A stretch of 64,000 nucleotides of DNA. Source: Myroides fluvii. Its GTDB lineage: Bacteria; Bacteroidota; Bacteroidia; Flavobacteriales; Flavobacteriaceae. Position 1 is the first letter of the stretch, and the number at the start of each line of letters is the position of its first letter. The stretch lies in assembly GCF_009792295.1 (NCBI RefSeq), contig NZ_CP039934.1, positions 2,500,501 to 2,564,500 of the forward strand, given 5' to 3'. Under the pieces are notes generated by a model. That model saw only the letters and a program-made list of their open reading frames with translations. It was not told the DNA's origin and ran no database searches. Below, piece after piece: positions 35,432 to 47,200 of this stretch. The position numbers and the translations under genes are program-made.

Positions 35432-35878
35432 ATGATTCGATTGGGACTTGTTTTGTCATTTCTTTTGCTTGGTGTAAGTTGTAAAAAAGAACAACGAGTA
35501 GAAGAACAAGTAAAAACACCGCAAACAGAGACTACCTTCCAGCTGTATGAGATGTCAGAAATGGCAGCTTTAATGGAACAGATGTATGTGGATAATCAAC
35601 GTATTCGAGAGCGTATTGTCAAGGGATTAGCCATTGAAGGGGAGATGCCTAGTATTCATCAGCGGTTGTTTACTGCAGTGATGACGGATCCGTCTGATAA
35701 AGATTTGTTTTTCGAAACGCAAGCGAAAGCTTTTATTCGCGTAGAAGAAGAGTTTTATGCGGATCCCAAGGAGCAGACCAAAGACAAATTCAATGCCATT
35801 GTGGAAGCTTGTTTAAATTGTCATCAAAAGAAATGCGGTGGACCTATACCGAGAATAAAAAAATTATTGATTCCTTAA
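35432..35878 (+). CDS. Lipoprotein with CxxCH heme-binding motif
   Basis: The 148-residue product starts MIRLGLVLSFLLLGVSC (ATG 35432), an SPII signal. The helical body is followed near the C-terminus by CLNCHQKKCGG, containing a CxxCH motif for covalent c-type heme attachment. A helical body with a C-terminal CxxCH is reminiscent of cytochrome c' proteins. I chose ATG 35432 because the longer frame from 35408 lies mostly inside the DUF4920 gene and would disrupt the signal peptide. It starts 7 nt after the DUF4920 stop and ends 7 nt before mnmD. Confidence 0.7.
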   Translation: MIRLGLVLSFLLLGVSCKKEQRVEEQVKTPQTETTFQLYEMSEMAALMEQMYVDNQRIRERIVKGLAIEGEMPSIHQRLFTAVMTDPSDKDLFFETQAKAFIRVEEEFYADPKEQTKDKFNAIVEACLNCHQKKCGGPIPRIKKLLIP

Positions 35879-35885
35879 TTGAATA

Positions 35886-36557
35886 ATGAAGAGAAAGATT
35901 ATAGTCACTTCAGATGGATCTCATTCCTTAGAAGTTGAAGAATGGGGAGAAACCTATCACTCCATTCATGGGGCGATACAAGAATCTAACCATGTCTACA
36001 TCGAACAAGGACTGATGAAGTTTATGGACCAAGAAGAAATAAAAATACTGGAGTTCGGTTTAGGAACGGGGTTGAATGCCTTTTTAACCATGGCAACAAC
36101 AGTGCCCAAACAAAAAAAAGTAGTGTATTACTCCATTGAAGCGTTTCCATTACTACATGAAGAATATGAGTTGTTGACTTTTCCTTCACTTTTACCAGAA
36201 TTTCAAGAAGGAGAAGATCTATTTAAGGCGTTGCATCGAGTGCCTTGGAATAGGGAGGTGTCATTACATCCGCAAGTAAATGTGCATAAACTCAATGCTA
36301 CATTCGAGACAGTAAAAATACAAAAATGCGATTTTGACGTCGTTTATTTTGATGTTTTTGGGTATCAATTTCAGCCTCATTTGTGGTCTGAAGCGATTTT
36401 TAAAACAGCGTATGACAGTTTAAGGCCAGGCGGAGTTTTAGTAACGTATGCTTGTCGAAACCCAATTAAGCGAAATATGAAAACGGCTGGATTTACCATC
36501 GAAATTGTACCAGGGCCTCCTGGGAAAAGAGAAATGCTTCTCGCTTATAAAAAATAA
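35886..36557 (+). CDS. mnmD: tRNA mnm5s2U34 methyltransferase MnmD
   Basis: MnmD methylates the aminomethyl group on the wobble uridine of certain tRNAs, the second half of the MnmC reaction. The 223-residue Rossmann methyltransferase shows EWGETYHSIHGAIQES near 18, SAM-binding ILEFGLGTGLNAF near 54, and DVVYFDVFGYQFQPHLWS near 150 plus the C-terminal GPPGKREML signature. There is no fused MnmC1 oxidase domain, as usual in Bacteroidetes. It is the last gene of the DUF4920 cluster and is followed by a terminator. Confidence 0.92.
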   Translation: MKRKIIVTSDGSHSLEVEEWGETYHSIHGAIQESNHVYIEQGLMKFMDQEEIKILEFGLGTGLNAFLTMATTVPKQKKVVYYSIEAFPLLHEEYELLTFPSLLPEFQEGEDLFKALHRVPWNREVSLHPQVNVHKLNATFETVKIQKCDFDVVYFDVFGYQFQPHLWSEAIFKTAYDSLRPGGVLVTYACRNPIKRNMKTAGFTIEIVPGPPGKREMLLAYKK

Positions 36558-36572
36558 AACATAGACCTATCG

Positions 36573-36613
36573 AAAACCACTAGAAACAAACTTGTTTATT
36601 AGTGGTTTTTTTT
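36573..36613 (+). terminator. Terminator of mnmD
   Basis: AAAACCACTA (36573-36582) pairs with TAGTGGTTTT (36600-36609), with an inner AAACAA/TTGTTT pair, followed by Ts. Confidence 0.85.
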
Positions 36614-36989
36614 ATGAAATAAAGATACTCTGTTGATTTTGATGTTTTAATTTTTTTATAGGTAGAAAATCAGCTTTTTTAAATAAAAATAAAATTATCA
36701 TAAAATTAGCTTTTGAGTAAAAGCATTGTTTAATTTGTTAAATATCGTGTATTTTAATGAATTTGTGTTATTTTTTGGTTAAATAGGTGGTATTTTTTAA
36801 TGTTATTATTAAATTAACTTGACTTTATTATTTTGTTAGATTGTCGGTTTGTTCATTTTTTTATTTAAATTTATGTAAATTTTAGTATTTATATATTAAA
36901 ATTATGATATGATTTAGTGATTCAATATATTGAAAAGTACAGCAATACTAAGCGATAGACCTGAATACCAACCATTAAATAAAATTTAT
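36614..36989 (+). other. AT-rich upstream region of the surface-protein operon
   Basis: This roughly 375-bp stretch is very AT-rich and without a gene. It should hold the promoter of the five-gene operon downstream. TAAATTTA at 36866-36873 with a TTG at 36841-36843 is the best -7/-33 candidate, one base off consensus. Such A/T-tract regions often bend and bind nucleoid proteins. Confidence 0.4.
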
Positions 36990-38306
36990 ATGAGTCAGCA
37001 TTATTTAAAATTAACCTCATTACTACTTGTCTGTGTTCACAGCTTATCCTATGGGCAAGAGGGATCGGAGAACATCCAGCTCGTTAATACAGGTTTATTC
37101 ATTGTTCGTCCAGAAACCATTTTATCTACTCGGTTTGATTTTACAAATACAGCCTCTGGTAGTTTTGTGAATGATGGAAGTGCGTATTATTATAAGGATT
37201 TTGCGAATGATGGTTATTATGGGATTTCTTCGTCACTGAAAAGTTCCTCTACTTATTTTATTTTAAGTAACGCTACGCAGGCTAAACGCATTTCAGGGAA
37301 TAATTTAGCCTCGTTCTACAATGTGGAATTTGATAGTGAGTTAAATGGAGTTGCTTTTGATTTAAAAAGCAATATTGACATTGCGGGGATGGCTCATTTT
37401 AAAAATGGTATTGTAAAGGTAGATCCAACAAAAAATGAGACCACTTCACTGTCTCATGGTATGGTTACTTTCCTTGCTGGGGCTCAACACGAGAATGTTG
37501 GCAATCAGAGTTTTGTGGAAGGTGCGGTAGAGAAAAAGGGCAATGATCGCTTTGAGTACCCTATTGGGGATAAAAATAACTTCCGTCCAGCGTTGATTAG
37601 TGCACCAGATAATATTAATGCAACAATTGTAGGGCAATACTATTTAGAAGATGCTTCTTTTTTTGCTACACATAAGAATACAAGTGGGCTAATTAAGGTT
37701 TTAAACGAAAAAGAGTACTGGCGATTGGAAGGAAATTTGAAGCAACCCAATATGGTGGTGTTGAGTTTAGAATGGAATGAGGAAATTACGCCCTCTGAAT
37801 TACTCGAAAATGCAGAAGAAGAATTACACATTGTGCGCTGGGATGCTAAACAACAAATATGGGTAGATGAAGGGGGAGTCGTGGATATGTCTTTGAAAAG
37901 AGTTACTACTGTAGCGGAAATTAAAGATTTTGGATATTTCACTTTAGCGACGGTCAAACGAGATTGGATTATAGAAGGCGATGTTGTGATTTATAATTTG
38001 GTTACACCAGATGGCGACGGTAAAAATGACTACTTCATTATTGAGAACATCAAAAAACATCCGAATAACCGGGTAGAGATTTATAACCGTTGGGGAGTAA
38101 AGGTATATGAAACAACAGGCTATGATCCGAATGGCGATGGAAGTTCAAACGTTTTTACAGGATATTCAGGAGGTAAAATTACGGTGGATAAAAGTAAAAA
38201 ATTACCAAGTGGAACCTATTACTATGTAGTGACTTACGAATACCAAGATGCGAATGGTAGTCGCATGATTAAGAAGGCTGCTAATTTACATTTAGAGACC
38301 AATTAA
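36990..38306 (+). CDS. Secreted protein with type B (CHU_C) C-terminal domain
   Basis: The 438-residue protein starts MSQHYLKLTSLLLVCVHSLSYG-Q, a type I signal peptide, with ATG 36990 preferred over the in-frame TTG at 36930. Its body is beta-rich with WRLEGNLKQPNMVVLSLEW-type strands. The C-terminal 100 residues form the gliding-associated CHU_C domain: LVTPDGDGKNDYFIIEN, EIYNRWGVKVYET and LPSGTYYYVVTY. This domain directs export through type IX secretion by the type B route, which needs a PorP/SprF-like partner, and such a gene follows 12 nt downstream. It is likely the first gene of the operon to 52014. Confidence 0.85.
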   Translation: MSQHYLKLTSLLLVCVHSLSYGQEGSENIQLVNTGLFIVRPETILSTRFDFTNTASGSFVNDGSAYYYKDFANDGYYGISSSLKSSSTYFILSNATQAKRISGNNLASFYNVEFDSELNGVAFDLKSNIDIAGMAHFKNGIVKVDPTKNETTSLSHGMVTFLAGAQHENVGNQSFVEGAVEKKGNDRFEYPIGDKNNFRPALISAPDNINATIVGQYYLEDASFFATHKNTSGLIKVLNEKEYWRLEGNLKQPNMVVLSLEWNEEITPSELLENAEEELHIVRWDAKQQIWVDEGGVVDMSLKRVTTVAEIKDFGYFTLATVKRDWIIEGDVVIYNLVTPDGDGKNDYFIIENIKKHPNNRVEIYNRWGVKVYETTGYDPNGDGSSNVFTGYSGGKITVDKSKKLPSGTYYYVVTYEYQDANGSRMIKKAANLHLETN

Positions 38307-38318
38307 ATCCCAAAATAG

Positions 38319-39251
38319 ATGAGACTAAAAAACACAATAAAGACATTTGTTCTTGGAGGGGTAGGTTTGTTTTGTATAGAACAATCCTATGCACAACAAG
38401 ATCCACAATATACACAGTATATGTACAATCATTCGAACATTAACCCGGCTTATGCTGGAAGTAGCGAAGGGTTGAATATTTTTGGTTTGTATCGCACCCA
38501 ATGGGTTGGGCTAGAAGGGGCTCCTAAAACAGCTACCTTGTCGGTGAATACTCCTTTGGGTGAGTCAGGATTGGGATTAGGGGTGAGTTTTGTCAATGAT
38601 CACTTAGGGGTGATGGATGATAATACCTTGTCTGTTGATTTATCATATGCAGTGGATTTAAACTATGAGTATAAATTGGCTTTCGGATTGAAAGGGTCTG
38701 CCAATTTGTTGGATGTTAATTACAGCAAACTACATATTTACAATCCAACAGATCCTGTGGTAGAAGATGATATTACAAATGAATTTACACCCAATATAGG
38801 AGCGGGATTATTCCTGTATTCAACAAAGGCGTATGTAGGAGTTTCTGTGCCTACGTTATTAACTCGTTCACGCTATGACGATAATAGTGTGAAAACAATG
38901 CGCGAGAAAATGCACCTATATGTAACAGGGGGATATGTGTTTGATTTGAATCGAGATATCAAGTTCAAACCTGCAGCAATGGTGAAAATGGAACAAGGAT
39001 CACCTTTGCAAATGGATGTATCTGCAAATTTCATGTTTGTAGATAAGTTTACAGCTGGAGTTGCTTATCGATGGGATGCTGCAGTGAGTGGTTTAGTGGG
39101 GTTTCAAGTATCGGACAATATTATGGTTGGTTATAGCTATGATGCGGAAACATCCAAATTGGCCCGTTATAATTCAGGGTCTCATGAAGTTTTTATGCGA
39201 TTTACTTTGTTTAATAGCTATAAGCGCGTTGCTGCGCCAAGGTTCTTCTAA
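38319..39251 (+). CDS. PorP/SprF family outer membrane protein
   Basis: The 310-residue protein has a signal peptide (cleavage near SYAQ, residue 26) and then the PorP/SprF opening QDPQYTQYMYNHSNINPAYAGS, followed by beta-barrel strands. The ending FMRFTLFNSYKR is normal for the family. SprF is needed for secretion of SprB in Flavobacterium johnsoniae, and paralogues are thought to serve individual CHU_C-type cargo. Here the likely cargo is encoded directly upstream, 12 nt away. The next gene begins 11 nt downstream. Confidence 0.92.
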   Translation: MRLKNTIKTFVLGGVGLFCIEQSYAQQDPQYTQYMYNHSNINPAYAGSSEGLNIFGLYRTQWVGLEGAPKTATLSVNTPLGESGLGLGVSFVNDHLGVMDDNTLSVDLSYAVDLNYEYKLAFGLKGSANLLDVNYSKLHIYNPTDPVVEDDITNEFTPNIGAGLFLYSTKAYVGVSVPTLLTRSRYDDNSVKTMREKMHLYVTGGYVFDLNRDIKFKPAAMVKMEQGSPLQMDVSANFMFVDKFTAGVAYRWDAAVSGLVGFQVSDNIMVGYSYDAETSKLARYNSGSHEVFMRFTLFNSYKRVAAPRFF

Positions 39252-39262
39252 AAGATATAAGG

Positions 39263-41230
39263 ATGGTAAGAAAAATAATACAAGTAGGAGTTCTGTCTGT
39301 GGCATTAAGCTTCAGCGTTTCAAGCTACGGTCAACTAAAGAAAGAGAAACAAGCCGATAAGAGTTTTGATCGCCTGGCTTATGTAGATGCAATCAAAGTA
39401 TACGAACGCATTGCAGAAAAAGGATATATCAATGTCTCTGTTTTACAAAACTTAGGAGATGCGTATTACTTTAATGGAAAATTAGTAGAAGCCAACAAAT
39501 GGTATACTAAGTTATTTGAAGGAGAATATGAGGATAAGAACATTGCTAAATTACCTTCAGAATACTATTATCGTTATGCGCAAACTTTAAAAGCAGTACA
39601 GGACTATAAAAAATCAAAACAGATGATGGATCAGTTTGCTTCTTTAGAGCAAGAAGATTCTCGAACTGATTTGTATAACAAAAATCGCGACTATTTAACG
39701 CATATTGAAAATCAAGCCGATCGATATAATATTACAGTTTTGGATTGGAATTCAGCGTATTCCGATTATGGGGGAACAATAGTCGGCGATCAGTTTGTCT
39801 TTACCTCTGCAAGAGCAACTGCAACCGATTCACTCAACGATAATTACATCCATACCTGGACCAATGAAAGCTATACTAGTTTGTATCGTTCAACCATAGG
39901 ACCTAATGGTTTTGAAGAACCTGTTCTGTTTGCACCAGAGATTGACTCGAAAGTAAATGATGCTACTGCTGTCTTTACTCAGGACGGAAAAACCATGTAT
40001 TTTACGCGAAATAATTCCAAGAAAAGCGGAAATATTAAAAAAAATAAAAATAAAACCTCTTTGTTGAAATTATACAAGGCAGAAAAGCAGGAAGATGGAA
40101 GATGGGGACAAGTAGTAGAATTGCCGTTTAACTCAGATAATTTCAATACTGCCCACCCCGCTTTAACACCAGATGATAAATGGTTGTATTTCGTATCGGA
40201 CAGAAAAGGTACGGTTGGTCAATCCGATTTATTTCGCGTGGCTCTTTATGAAAATGGAGGATATGGTTCCATTGAAAATTTAGGACATACAATCAATACC
40301 GAAGGAAGAGAGAGTTTTCCTTTCATTTCGTCCGATTATCAATTGTATTTTTCGTCCGATGGCCATCTTGGATTAGGAGGATTGGATGTGTTTGTTGCTA
40401 AACTGTATCCCAACGGAAGTTTTGGTCCAGTAGTGAATATGGGAACGCCCATCAATAGTAACATGGATGATTTTGGATTCTACTTAGATCCAAAACAAAA
40501 TAAAGGATTCATTAGTTCTAATCGCGCGGATGGACAAGGAGCAGATGATATTTACTTCCTAGCAGAAAAAGCTTGTAAGCAAACGATTGAAGGTATGGTG
40601 TATGATAAAGATACCAACGAAGTATTAGCAAATACCTTAATTGTTATATCCGATGCTTTATATCAAAAATCAGATACACTTTATACGAATAATAAAGGAT
40701 ATTATATCACTTCACTCCTAGATTGTGGGTATAAATACCGCATCAAAGCAGGAAAAGAATTGTATAATACTGTTGAAGTAGCCTTTAATTTAAACCGCGA
40801 ACCAGGGGTTAAAACAGTGAATATCGGCTTAGAAAAAGCAGAAAAACCAATTGGCTTACAAGATGATTTATTTAAAAAACTACAATTACAACCCATTTAC
40901 TTTGATTTTGATAAATCGAATATCCGTAGAGATGCTTCGATTGAGCTAATGAAAGTAGTAGAGGTAATGAAAGAATATCCTTCGATAAAAATCGATGTTC
41001 GTTCTCATACGGATAGTAGAGGTAATGACGAGTATAACCGAACGCTATCGGATCGTCGTGTAAAATCTACGATGAAGTGGATGATTGAACAAGGTATTAA
41101 CCCAAGTCGCTTGACAGGAAAAGGGTATGGTGAAAGTCAATTGTTAAACAAATGTAGTAATGGTGTACCCTGTACAGCTACAGAACACCAAGAAAATAGA
41201 CGAAGTGAATTTATTATACTCGAAATGTAA
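39263..41230 (+). CDS. OmpA family protein with TPR and PD40 domains (PorE-like)
   Basis: The 655-residue protein has a signal peptide (VALSFSVSSYG-Q, about residue 23), a TPR-like helical region (about 30-150, with LGDAYYFNGKLVEANKWYTK), a WD40/PD40 propeller (about 170-440, with YFTRNNSKK, YFVSDRKGT and YFSSDG repeats), a carboxypeptidase-regulatory-like domain (about 440-520) and a C-terminal OmpA domain (YFDFDKSNIRRDA, DVRSHTDSRG). This is the layout of the type IX secretion protein PorE and of many PorP partners that tie the machinery to peptidoglycan. It sits between the PorP/SprF gene and the giant repeat gene. Confidence 0.9.
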   Translation: MVRKIIQVGVLSVALSFSVSSYGQLKKEKQADKSFDRLAYVDAIKVYERIAEKGYINVSVLQNLGDAYYFNGKLVEANKWYTKLFEGEYEDKNIAKLPSEYYYRYAQTLKAVQDYKKSKQMMDQFASLEQEDSRTDLYNKNRDYLTHIENQADRYNITVLDWNSAYSDYGGTIVGDQFVFTSARATATDSLNDNYIHTWTNESYTSLYRSTIGPNGFEEPVLFAPEIDSKVNDATAVFTQDGKTMYFTRNNSKKSGNIKKNKNKTSLLKLYKAEKQEDGRWGQVVELPFNSDNFNTAHPALTPDDKWLYFVSDRKGTVGQSDLFRVALYENGGYGSIENLGHTINTEGRESFPFISSDYQLYFSSDGHLGLGGLDVFVAKLYPNGSFGPVVNMGTPINSNMDDFGFYLDPKQNKGFISSNRADGQGADDIYFLAEKACKQTIEGMVYDKDTNEVLANTLIVISDALYQKSDTLYTNNKGYYITSLLDCGYKYRIKAGKELYNTVEVAFNLNREPGVKTVNIGLEKAEKPIGLQDDLFKKLQLQPIYFDFDKSNIRRDASIELMKVVEVMKEYPSIKIDVRSHTDSRGNDEYNRTLSDRRVKSTMKWMIEQGINPSRLTGKGYGESQLLNKCSNGVPCTATEHQENRRSEFIILEM

Positions 41231-41264
41231 TACACAGAAAAACATAATTTAAATAGCTAATCAC

Positions 41265-44200
41265 ATGAAAAAGAGATGGATTTTACTCGGTGCTTTTTGC
41301 ACTGGGGCAGTAAGTTACGCTCAAGTTGGAATAGGAACCACTACCCCTAATCCATCCTCTCAACTTGAGATATCTTCTGATAAAAGAGGGGTTTTAATCC
41401 CTCAAATAACACTAAAAAACCTGACAGACGATATAACAATAGACAATGGAAATGTTGAAAGTTTATTGGTATACAATATTACCAGTGATGGAGTATTAAT
41501 ACCAGGGTACTATTTTTGGAAAAATGGAGCATGGAATCGATTGTTGACGGAGTTAGAAGGGAAAGAATGGAGCGGTACAAAAAACAAGAGTTTTATTGTA
41601 GAAAATGGCTTGCTAAAGCTATACGATGAAAATGATGATTTTGTATCGATCGATGTTGAAAAATTAAACATCGTGACTACTTTAATCAAAGATGTTTCAG
41701 GTAATGGAAAATACACCTATACGAATGAAGTAGGCGATGAGGTTATAATTGATGTAAAGGGAGATGTCATTCATAATTTCCAAGAAATTATCAACAATAC
41801 AGAGGTACAGGAAATTATTAATACCATTGTCAAAAATGTTGGGGGAAATGTATACTTTGATGGAAATTCCTTTACTTATCTTAAACCAGATGGTACAACA
41901 GAAACCATTAACATTTCAACACTTGTAAAGGCCAATGAAACAATAACTACATTAGTCAAAGACGCATCAGGTAACGGTCAGTACACCTATAAGAATGAGG
42001 CGGGTAATGCTGTGATGATTGACGTTCAAGCCGATGTGATCAACAACTTTGAAGATATTCTGAACAATACAGATGTTCAAGAAATCTTAAATACGATCAT
42101 CAACACTGTAGGAGGGAACGTTCACTATGACGGAACGAGTTTCACTTACGTGGATGCCACTGGTACACATACGATAGATTTAGGTCCGATAATCAAGGCC
42201 AATGAAACAATAACTACATTAGTCAAAGACGCATCAGGTAACGGTCAGTACACCTATAAGAATGAGGCGGGTAATGCTGTGGTGATTGACGTTCAGGCCG
42301 ATGTGATCAACAACTTTGAAGATATTCTGAACAATACAGATGTTCAAGAAATCTTAAATACGATCATCAACACTGTAGGAGGGAACGTTCACTATGACGG
42401 AACGAGTTTCACTTACGTGGATGCCACTGGTACACATACGATAGATTTAGGTCCGATAATCAAGGCCAATGAAACAATAACTACCTTAGTCAAAGACGCA
42501 TCAGGTAACGGTCAGTACACCTATAAGAATGAGGCGGGTAATGCTGTGGTGATTGACGTTCAGGCCGATGTGATCAACAACTTTGAAGATATCGTGAACA
42601 ATACAGATGTTCAAGAAATCTTAAATACGATCATTAACACTGTAGGAGGGAATGTTCACTATGACGGAACGAGTTTCACTTACGTGGATGCGACTGGTAC
42701 GCATACGATAGATTTAGGTCCGATAATCAAGGCCAATGAAACAATAACTACCTTAGTCAAAGACCCATCAGGTAACGGTCAGTACACCTATAAGAATGAG
42801 GCGGGTAATGCTGTAGTGATTGACGTTCAAGCCGATGTGATCAACAACTTTGAAGATATCGTGAACAATACAGATGTTCAAGAAATCTTAAATACGATCA
42901 TCAACACTGTAGGAGGGAACGTTTACTATGACGGAACGAGTTTCACTTACGTGGATGCCACTGGTACACATACGATAGATTTAGGTCCGATAATCAAGGC
43001 CAATGAAACAATAACTACCTTAGTCAAAGACGCATCAGGTAACGGTCAGTACACCTATAAGAATGAGGCGGGTAATGCTGTGATGATTGACGTTCAAGCC
43101 GATGTGATCAACAACTTTGAAGATATTCTGAACAATACAGATGTTCAAGAAATCTTAAATACGATCATCAACACTGTAGGAGGGAATGTTCACTATGACG
43201 GAACGAGTTTCACTTACGTGGATGCGACGGGTACACATACGATAGATTTAGGTCCGATAATCAAGGCCAATGAAACAATAACTACTTTAGTCAAAGACGC
43301 ATCAGGTAACGGTCAGTACACCTATAAGAATGAGGCGGGTAATGCTGTAGTGATTGACGTTCCTGCAGATGTGATTCAGAATTTCGAGACGATTATAGGT
43401 GATACCAATGTCGAGAATTTATTAAAACAATTCATTACCGTTAATGGCGGAGGAGTTCAATTTGATGGAAATGCATTTACTTATTTGGATGCGAATGAGG
43501 TTCCAGTTACTGTAACGGTTGAAACATTAGTTAAAGACCATGAAACGCTAACCACCTTAGCCAATGTCAATGGTGTATTAACTTATACCAATGAGGGTAA
43601 TACAGCTGTTACTGTAGATATTCCAGCATTAGTAAAGGATAAAGAGACTGTGACTACATTCACGAATGTAAATGATGTATTCACGTATACAAGTGAGGAT
43701 AATACAGCAACGCAATTAAACATTCCAGCATTAGTAAAGGCAAATGAAACGGAAACTACCTTAGTCAAAGACGCATCAGGTAACGGTAAGTATACCTATA
43801 ATAACGAGAAAGGTATTCCAGTTGTGATTGATATTCCTGCAGATGTGATTCAGAATTTCGAGACAATTATAGGTGATACCAATGTTGAGAATTTATTAAA
43901 ACAATTCATTACCGTTAATGGCGGAGGAGTTCAATTTGATGGAAATGCATTTACTTATTTGGATGCGAATGAGGTTCCAGTTACTGTAACGGTTGAAACA
44001 TTAGTTAAAGACCATGAAACGGTAACCACCTTAGCCAATGTCAATGGCGTATTAACTTATACCAATGAGGGTAATACAGCTGTTACTGTAGATATTCCAG
44101 CATTAGTAAAGGATAAAGAAACGGTAACTACTTTAGCCAATGCCAGTGGAGTACTTACGTATACCAATGAGGCTAATACAGCTGTTACTGTAGATATTCC

Positions 44201-47200
44201 AGCATTAGTAAAGGCAAATGAAACGGAAACTACCTTAGTTAAAGACGCATTAGGTAACGGTAAGTATACCTATAATAACGAGAAAGGCACTCCAGTTGTG
44301 ATTGACATTCCTGCAGATGTGATTCAGAATTTCGAGACGATTATAGGTGATACCAATGTCGAGAATTTATTAAAACAATTCATTACCGTTAATGGCGGAG
44401 GAGTTCAATTTGATGGAAATGCATTTACTTATTTGGATGCGAATGAGGTTCCAGTTACTGTAACGGTTGAAACATTAGTTAAAGACCATGAAACGCTAAC
44501 CACCTTAGCCAATGTCAATGGTGTATTAACTTATACCAATGAGGGTAATACAGCTGTTACTGTAGATATTCCAGCATTAGTAAAGGATAAAGAGACTGTG
44601 ACTACATTCACGAATGTAAATGATGTATTCACGTATACAAGTGAGGATAATACAGCAACGCAATTAAACATTCCAGCATTAGTAAAGGCAAATGAAACGG
44701 AAACTACCTTAGTTAAAGACGCATCAGGTAACGGTAAGTATACCTATAATAACGAGAAAGGTATTCCAGTTGTGATTGACATTCCTGCAGATGTGATTCA
44801 GAATTTCGAGACGATTATAGGTGATACCAATGTCGAGAATTTATTAAAACAATTCATTACCGTTAATGGCGGAGGAGTTCAATTTGATGGAAATGCATTT
44901 ACTTATTTGGATGCGAATGAGGATCCAGTTACTGTAACGGTTGAAACATTAGTTAAAGACCATGAAACGCTAACCACCTTAGCCAATGTCAATGGCGTAC
45001 TTACGTATACCAATGAGGGTAATACAGCTGTTACTGTAGATATTCCAGCATTAGTAAAGGCAAATGAAACGGAAACTACCTTAGTCAAAGACGCATCAGG
45101 TAACGGTAAGTATACCTATAATAACGAGAAAGGTATTCCAGTTGTGATTGATATTCCTGCAGATGTGATTCAGAATTTCGAGACGATTATAGGTGATACC
45201 AATGTCGAGAATTTATTAAAACAATTCATTACCGTTAATGGCGGAGGAGTTCAATTTGATGGAAATGCATTTACTTATTTGGATGCGAATGAGGATCCAG
45301 TTACTGTAACGGTTGAAACATTAGTTAAAGACCATGAAACGCTAACCACCTTAGCCAATGTCAATGGCGTACTTACGTATACCAATGAGGGTAATACAGC
45401 TGTTAGTGTAGATATTCCAGCATTAGTAAAGGCAAATGAAACGGAAACTACCTTAGTTAAAGACGCATTAGGTAACGGTAAGTATACCTATAATAACGAG
45501 AAAGGCACTCCAGTTGTGATTGACATTCCTGCAGATGTGATTCAGAATTTCGAGACGATTATAGGTGATACCAATGTCGAGAATTTATTAAAACAATTCA
45601 TTACCGTTAATGGCGGAGGAGTTCAATTTGATGGAAATGCATTTACTTATTTGGATGCGAATGAGGATCCAGTTACTGTAACGGTTGAAACATTAGTTAA
45701 AGACCATGAAACGCTAACCACCTTAGCCAATGTCAATGGCGTACTTACGTATACCAATGAGGGTAATACAGCTGTTAGTGTAGATATTCCAGCATTAGTA
45801 AAGGCAAATGAAACGGAAACTACCTTAGTTAAAGATGCATTAGGTAACGGTAAGTATACCTATAATAACGAGAAAGGCACTCCAGTTGTGATTGACATTC
45901 CTGCAGATGTGATTCAGAATTTCGAGACGATTATAGGTGATACCAATGTCGAGAATTTATTAAAACAATTCATTACCGTTAATGGCGGAGGAGTTCAATT
46001 TGATGGAAATGCATTTACTTATTTGGATGCGAATGAGGATCCAGTTACTGTAACTGTTGAAACATTAGTTAAAGACCATGAAACGCTAACCACCTTAGCC
46101 AATGTCAATGGCGTACTTACGTATACCAATGAGGGTAATACAGCTGTTAGTGTAGATATTCCAGCATTAGTAAAGGCAAATGAAACGGAAACTACCTTAG
46201 TTAAAGATGCATTAGGTAACGGTAAGTATACCTATAATAACGAGAAAGGCACTCCAGTTGTGATTGACATTCCTGCAGATGTGATTCAGAATTTCGAGAC
46301 GATTATAGGTGATACCAATGTCGAGAATTTATTAAAACAATTCATTACCGTTAATGGCGGAGGAGTTCAATTTGATGGAAATGCATTTACTTATTTGGAT
46401 GCGAATGAGGATCCAGTTACTGTAACGGTTGAAACATTAGTTAAAGACCATGAAACGGTAACCACCTTAGCCAATGTCAATGGCGTACTTACGTATACCA
46501 ATGAGGGTAATACAGCTGTTAGTGTAGATATTCCAGCATTAGTAAAGGATAAAGAAACGGTAACTACATTCACGAATGTAAATAGTGTATTCACGTATAC
46601 AAGTGAGGATAATACAACAACGCAATTAAACATTCCTACTTTAGTAAAGGCCAATGAAACGGAAACTACCTTAGTCAAAGACGCATCAGGTAACGGTAAG
46701 TATACCTATAATAACGAGAAAGGTATTCCAGTTGTGATTGACATTCCTGCAGATGTGATTCAGAATTTCGAGACGATTATAGGTGATACCAATGTCGAGA
46801 ATTTATTAAAACAATTCATTACCGTTAATGGCGGAGGAGTTCAATTTGATGGAAATGCATTTACTTATTTGGATGCGAATGAGGATCCAGTTACTGTAAC
46901 GGTTGAAACATTAGTTAAAGACCATGAAACGCTAACCACCTTAGCCAATGTCAATGGCGTATTAACTTATACCAATGAAGGTAATACAGCTGTTAGTGTA
47001 GATATTCCAGCATTAGTAAAGGCAAATGAAACGGAAACTACCTTAGTCAAAGACGCATCAGGTAACGGTAAGTATACCTATAATAACGAGAAAGGCACTC
47101 CAGTTGTGATTGACATTCCTGCAGATGTGATTCAGAATTTCGAGACGATTATAGGTGATACCAATGTCGAGAATTTATTAAAACAATTCATTACCGTTAA

